The position numbers and the translations under genes were made by a program. From Collybiopsis luxurians FD-317 M1 (taxonomy: Eukaryota > Basidiomycota > Agaricomycetes > Agaricales > Omphalotaceae), in assembly GCA_000827265.1 (NCBI GenBank), contig KN834967.1, positions 1 to 12,362 on the forward strand: 12,362 bases of DNA, written 5' to 3'. Of the stretch, positions 8,380 to 12,362 are shown one piece after another (position 1 is the stretch's first letter; every line of letters begins with the position of its first letter). The notes below the pieces were generated by a model. That model was given only the letters and a program-made list of their open reading frames with translations, was not told the DNA's origin and searched no databases.

Positions 8380-8538
8380 CGGCACTCTCATCGAATATTG
8401 GTTTATAAAATATCTAAGAAATTTGAAATTTGATGGGAAAGCAGAATCTTGTAAATATTGGAAATCCAGTCACTGAAGCAAAGTCATTGACTTGCATCTC
8501 ACTTAATCTGACTCAAGATGAGTGGATTCTGCAAGCAA

Positions 8539-8544
8539 TTTATT
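8539..8544 (-). terminator. Possible polyadenylation signal after the 8587 stop
   Basis: The minus strand has AATAAA about 43 bases after the TAG at 8587-8589 that closes the coding remnant above it. Fungal signals are loose, so this is only suggestive. No gene is seen between it and the Y start. Confidence 0.3.
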
Positions 8545-8586
8545 GCACATTCTATGAAGACTATTTATGAGCATGGTACATTGTAT

Positions 8587-9312
8587 CTAAGAACTACTAG
8601 AGGTTCTGACAGGAGACTCATTAATGGCAGACTCTTCCAAATTGTCCCATCTGATGGCTAAAGAGAGAGTGCGAATCTGTTCCTTGGAGCTTGTAAAGTT
8701 TGGTGTATGGTTTTTCAACAACTGAAGGACCCGGGAACAGTCAGCGACCATGTGCTTGACCTCCACTTGGCACTGAACAAGTTAATGAATGTCTTTGGCA
8801 TAATTCTCTTGTAGGTTGTGAAGAAGCATAGCCTGCTCTCATAGACTAGCTGAGGTTGCCTAAAGGGGGGGTGAGCCAACAATTGGAAGGAGAAAAGATG
8901 TCTTACCATCTTTCTCTGTTACAGGGGGTGGGATATCATCGACAGGATGATGGTCTCCACTGGATAAAAGATAGGAACAGTGCAGAGCTATTTGAAGGCA
9001 AAATGTGCAAGAGGAATGGCTGAGAAATGAGCCTCCCATGCAGGTCCTCCGCCTAACCAGGCATTGCATATACACATGAGACATGTTTTGACCTATAACC
9101 AGAAACTCAGAAATGGGAATGTGCAAAGGAAATATACATTACCTTGGTACTGAAGGATAGGATCAATGTAAAGCAACTAGAAAAAAATGCATGGTCTTTA
9201 TATGGGGCTGAGGAGAGAGAAGTATAAACAGATATAATTGAGGTAAATAAAGCCATATCATACTTACATATGTGGGCATTTGCCAACTTCAGACTGGCTC
9301 AATGAGTCTAAA
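8587..9312 (-). pseudogene. Splice-linked exons of a decayed gene (3' part), coiled-coil-like end
   Basis: Candidate exons on the minus strand are about 9312-9268, 9207-9143, 9092-8907 and 8859-8587. The introns between them are 60, 50 and 47 nt, with GTAAGTATG..CTCAG, GTAATG..TATAG and GTAAGA..TTTAG borders. One reading frame passes through all of them with matching phases. The last exon is the most protein-like: EQAMLLHNLQENYAKDIH, LVQCQVEVKHMVADCSRVLQ, KNHTPNFTSSKEQIRTLSLA, ending SSS-stop at 8587. It has a TGA and a TAA where R and Q would fit, and looks like an amphipathic helix. The exon at 9092-8907 has a TAG and a TAA, also Q-like. Product not recognised. It may be the 3' end of the Zn-cluster gene at 9683-10988 or a separate gene. 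Confidence 0.45.
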
Positions 9313-9682
9313 AAACTAAAGAATTTCTTACAAGATCCAAATAGGGTTGTTGAAGCTATTTTGGATAAGGGAAACTTAAGCCTTTCACACTTAACAAATC
9401 AAGAAAAGTGAATTTTGTTAAAGTACTCTATATAGGAGAAGAGTACTGAGAAGTCTGAGTCTACCAGGCATTGGGAATGCTAGGTAGTAATATAAGAATT
9501 GCCCTGAGAAAGGCTAGATGTGTGATACAATGAAGTACAAAGTATCTATGAGATATCGGGAAAGATTAAGCCCATAAAGGGCATGAGATAGCAGTTACAA
9601 TATACAAATTTAAAAATGTCCCCTGAGGGGATGTGTGAGATATCAAGAAAAGGTCTATAGAAGCCACCACCCAGAGAGTCAG
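9313..9682. other. Segment between exon groups; weak plus-strand coding signal
   Basis: No supported minus-strand exon. On the plus strand one frame is open from about 9265 into this segment (SDWLNESKKLKNFLQ, DPNRVVEAILDKGNLSL). It then continues to about 9714 with frequent stops, mostly TGA or TAG, that could once have been TGG. It also holds CCCCTGAGGGG (9617-9627), a short perfect palindrome. This could be an intron or an unrelated decayed insert. Confidence 0.25.
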
Positions 9683-10988
9683 CTATGAAAGAACTAAGTT
9701 AGGACATTCAATAATAAGTCAAAAGGTACTTACAATTTCTCTGTTCCAGAGCCCTTGGGCATCTTCTTCTTTAAAGAAGAGGATCTGCATTGAGAAATTG
9801 TTAGTACAAGGCTGATAAAAGGAAGAAAAAGCTAGCTTATCTATCACTGACCTTGCTTTTCTTAGTGGGGCATTGGTCAGCATCCTCTTCTTCATTCTCG
9901 TCAGGAGAACTGTGAATGAATTCTGCAAAAACAGGACCCCTTTTATGATGAACAGAAGAAAAGGTGGCAGAAGGCTGGAGAGCCTTGGTAAAGAAGTCAT
10001 CTACCTTGCCCTCTGCATCTTCCTCCTCTTCTACCTCTTGTGGGTGTTTGTCAACTTCTACTGGGACCGAAGGTGAAAGGGCAGCAGTGGACTCCTTTTT
10101 CTTTGAGTCAATGAGAGCTGACTTATTGAATACTTGTGCCCTAATGGGCATGGCGGCTTCCTTTTCAGCTGAAAAATAGTCAGTATTGAACTTGGATAAA
10201 AGACTAGAAAACTTACACATTGGGTGGATGGGCATTGCCTTGGGAAAGTTGTCCATACTGATAAAATTAGTCAGCTCGAACATTGGAAGAACCGATGAAG
10301 GGTTGAGAACTACTGGAGCTGGCTGCTCCACCTTAACAATCTTGCCGGCCTTCCAGATCAGCTTCCACCTAAATAGTTCAGAGAGTCCAGTGATGTACTT
10401 GTTGGAGTCATTGAAGGCCAGGTCATTTTCCTTCATGTGTTAATAGATCTGGGCTGGATTACTGCATGCCAGCTGGAGCTTGTTCTATTGCCAGTGAAGG
10501 ACGCTGACTGAATTCTGATAGTCAATGAGCTGGTTGTAGATAGAAATGGCTCGTCAAAGTACTTGGTAGTACTGAGCTGAGAGATGGGTGGCGGCCATGG
10601 CAAGTGCTGTAAAAGCACTTAGAGGATAATAAAAATAAAGGAATTGGTGAACTTACCTGATTTGCTGTGAGTGCTAGTGAATTGCATCCAGTTGGTGGTA
10701 ACTTTCTCAAGCTCATTCTGCTGCATCAATGAGCAGACCTGTCAACCTGAGGCACAGCTGTCACACTTGTAGCTGCACCCTAGATATGCACCTTTACACT
10801 GCTGGTTTGTGGCAATGCACCTAGCACAAGGGACAGGTGCAATCTGTCAACAAAGAAGGTTAGCTAGGAAAAATGAAAGTCAATAATACTTATGGAAATG
10901 GGCATTGCAAGCCCTTGGCAAAGGTCATTGACATTCAAGACAAATTGCTTGCCCTTGTGAGAGAAGAGAGAACCAACACTGGGGTTGA
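9683..10988 (-). pseudogene. Zn(II)2Cys6-like cysteine-cluster gene, decayed, 5'-cut by LTR
   Basis: Exons on the minus strand: up to 10890, 10843-10657, 10606-9852, 9784-9734, with introns of 46, 50, 67 and 51 nt (GTAAGT donors, CAG/TAG acceptors, a TACTAAC branch site in the third). Phases join correctly between the first three exons. The second exon encodes a six-cysteine pattern C-x2-C-x6-C-x10-C-x2-C-x6-C (10828-10733; VPCARC, QQC, KCDSC, QVC), which fits the fungal Zn(II)2Cys6 spacing; such domains bind DNA. An in-frame TGA (10742-10744) lies inside it. The next exon has three stops (TGA, TAG, TAA), then 199 open codons: ELFRWKLIWKAGKIVKVEQP, an acidic run EVEEEEDAEG, NEEEDADQ and a basic KKSK. 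The small exon read in another frame gives SSSLKKKMPKGSGTEKL, so a frameshift is likely. Specific function is unknown; a nuclear protein is a fair guess. Confidence 0.55.
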
Positions 10989-11421
10989 TATTAAAGATCA
11001 GGCAACTAAAGCAGCAATGATTGAGATCACAACAAGTTTTGGTTTGGTAATAATAACTTGTATAATAGATTGTTTGTAACTTGTAGTGTCAACAGATTGA
11101 GTATTCTACTAGACTCTCTCTGTTTGGTCCTATTTGCATGCAAACGCATGAGGCATGAAAACAGGTGTCCACATTTTTGCACCCTGCCAAAATATTCCAA
11201 TGACACAAACTTTTCCCCATCTCCAAAGTCCAACTACTAAAACTATTCTACTTTTGTCTATACTACATATACACATTGTACATGTCCTTAGAAGTGTTTC
11301 AGCACTTCTTTCAACACAGCCCCCTGATGAAACACTTCTTCAATCCCACACATTCCTCCATCCAATCCTTCTTCTATTCACCATCTCTCCACAGAAGGAA
11401 GTGTAGTCACTAAAACCAACA
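10989..11421 (-). mobile_element. Ty1/copia 3' LTR (copy A)
   Basis: 433 bp, aligned to 4960-5415 with 13 substitutions, all transitions, plus the 21-bp gap. The outer edge is TATTAAAG where copy B has TGTTAAAG. The edge next to the RNase H is CCAACA at 11416-11421 (TGTTGG in the element's direction), directly after a purine-rich tract. It follows the RNase H gene in the normal 3' order. Its other side cuts into the first visible exon of the Zn-cluster gene. A target-site duplication cannot be checked because the matching 5' LTR is outside the window or lost. Confidence 0.88.
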
Positions 11422-11432
11422 CAACCCCCTGG
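11422..11432 (-). promoter_or_regulatory. Polypurine tract at the 3' LTR border
   Basis: In the element's direction CCAGGGGGTTG lies between the RNase H stop and TGTTGG of the LTR. Such tracts prime plus-strand DNA synthesis in LTR retrotransposons. A related motif (CATCAGGGGGCTGTGTTG) recurs inside both LTRs. Confidence 0.6.
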
Positions 11433-11472
11433 TAATACACTTCTTTCAATTCCTCAACATCACGGGGGGTCA

Positions 11473-11922
11473 TTACTTCTTCACCAATCCCATCATCTGT
11501 CGGAACTTTTCCACCTTTGGCTTTACAAGGGCCTTTGTGAGCATGTCAGCTGCATTGTCTTCTATTGGCAGGTATTTAGGCATCAATACTCGGTGTGCTA
11601 CTTGATCTCGAAGCCAGTAGTAATTTAGATCAAGATGCCTCATTCTACCATGGTGTTCAGGATTCTTTGCAACCTGAATAGCAGACTGATTATCAACCCA
11701 CATATCTGAGGGAGACTTCACTGAATAACCTAATTCCATTAATAGAGTCTGTATAGCACAGATCTCTTTGCCAGTCACATTAGCAGCAACAAATTCTGCT
11801 TCTGTAGTAGACAATGTCACTATTGGCTGTAGTTTACTGCACCAGCTGACAATTCCTGATCCAACCTTGATCATGTACCCAGTAGTGGATCTACCATTGT
11901 CCTTGTTGCCACCATGATTTGC
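11473..11922 (-). pseudogene. pol: Ty1/copia pol, RNase H domain (C-terminal end)
   Basis: The frame gives the standard copia RNase H order: KDNGRSTTGYMIKVGSGIVS, SWCSKLQPIV, LSTTEAEFVAA (catalytic Glu), WVDNQSAIQVAKNPEHHGR (catalytic Asp in VDNQSA), RHLDLNYYWLRDQV, and the C-terminal DNAADMLTKAL and MMGLVKK before TAA. It degrades the RNA template during reverse transcription. The true polyprotein end is present, 50 bases before the LTR. Upstream similarity stops just before ANHGG (around 11922; GYSDANWGGD is usual), so the reverse transcriptase, integrase and protease are missing. The open frame after GYM has no stop, making this the best preserved coding piece of copy A. Confidence 0.88.
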
Positions 11923-12362
11923 TCAGAGGTTCATGTATATTTGATGGTGATACCACACAGTCCGTATAGCATCAGCCATTCTTGCACAGTGAACACTTTT
12001 TGTGTTGCATCTGCCAGGTGTTTTAGGATAAGTGCAGAGTTTTCAGGACATTCAGCTAGCTTTAGTGTTCTATGCTATTCTAGCTTTATTACTTTGAGTC
12101 AGGCAGGTTATTGCTATTTGGGATGTCATTCTCACTGCAGTGCCGGAGTTCCGAGCAGAGGCTGCGATGAGAAGGTCAATGACATCACTTGTAGCAGTAG
12201 CCTTTCTCACTCTAACTCCCACGATCTGGTATGGCTCCGCCACATATTTCGATGCAATCTCATTTAACAGAGTTCTTATTACATCTGCACAGTTCTGTAC
12301 ACAGTTTAGAACCTCTCAAAGCGTTCTTGATTGTCAGATCTCAGATATTTAGGCTCTAAGTG
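11923..12362 (-). pseudogene. Coding-like remnant, unrecognised, joined to copia RNase H
   Basis: One minus-strand frame is protein-like across most of this stretch: EVLNCVQNCADVIRTLLNE, IASKYVAEPYQIVGVRVRK, SDVIDLLIAASARNSGTAVR, then SQIAITCLTQSNK and, after three stops, CARMADAIRTVWYHHQIYM. Stops (TAA and TGA near the window edge, TAG and TGA around 12030-12070) again fit Q/R codons. It is not part of copia pol as I know it. CpG is noticeably more frequent at 12140-12330 than elsewhere in the window. Overlapping plus-strand open frames (11914-12267, 12140-12352) are alternatives; neither has a known signature. Confidence 0.35.

Noticed and set aside
7445..8440. Recurring TTTTGAAATTTT-type motifs near 7450, 7800 and 8420
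   Set aside because: They are short, AT-rich and partly palindromic by composition; not enough to call a dispersed repeat.
8860..9126. 88-codon minus-strand open frame (MHIPISEFLVIG...)
   Set aside because: It reads through a likely intron and into the next one; the alternative frame joins the neighbouring exons in phase.
10873..11079. Plus-strand open frame spanning the LTR edge at 10989
   Set aside because: The first part (KPLAKVIDIQDKLLALVR) looks protein-like, but it crosses the LTR border and opposes the Zn-gene exons, so it is probably fortuitous.
1..12362. CRISPR array, bacterial operon, phage or plasmid functions
   Set aside because: No regularly spaced repeats, no ribosome binding sites and no bacterial gene layout; the introns and retrotransposons show a eukaryotic source.

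Overview
The window looks like repeat-rich, decayed chromosomal DNA of a filamentous fungus, most likely a basidiomycete (inference). The reasons are short introns of about 42-67 nt with GTAAG-type donors and CAG/TAG acceptors, Ty1/copia and Ty3/gypsy fragments, few CpG dinucleotides over most of its length, and almost no intact reading frame. Nearly everything recognisable is a pseudogene or a piece of a mobile element. I see no bacterial-type operon.

Layout. 1-862 holds no gene, but it has a run of short perfect inverted repeats (30-235) and an 18-bp palindrome (534-551). 861-2680 (+) is a broken copy of an unrecognised five-exon gene, called family X here. 2560-3715 (-) is a decayed coiled-coil-type coding remnant (W). 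3786-4142 (-) is a Ty3/gypsy RNase H fragment. It abuts the Ty1/copia gag fragment at 4167-4787 (-), which is followed upstream by a half-tRNA-iMet-type primer binding site (4948-4959) and a 5' LTR (4960-5415). 5416-7068 (-) is a second, inverted copy of family X, cut by that LTR. 7678-7780 (-) is a tRNA-like sequence. 7782-8340 (-) is an unrecognised reading frame (Y). 8587-10988 (-) holds splice-linked exons of one or two decayed genes; one exon encodes a Zn(II)2Cys6-like cysteine cluster. 10989-11421 is a second copia LTR, and 11473-11922 (-) is the copia RNase H that belongs upstream of it. 11923-12362 is a less CpG-poor, coding-like segment.

The two LTRs are 97% identical and face the same way, but they are arranged inside out: RNase H-LTR-[5.6 kb of non-copia genes]-LTR-gag. 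They therefore represent two truncated insertions, or one rearranged locus, and not a single element. Each LTR cuts a gene remnant.

The most interesting content is the X family, whose two inverted copies share intron positions, and the Zn-cluster gene with phase-consistent introns. In both, most premature stops can be explained as CAA, CAG or CGA codons changed by C-to-T. This fits cytosine-deamination decay (methylation or a RIP-like process), and the LTR pair, which differs only by transitions, supports it.
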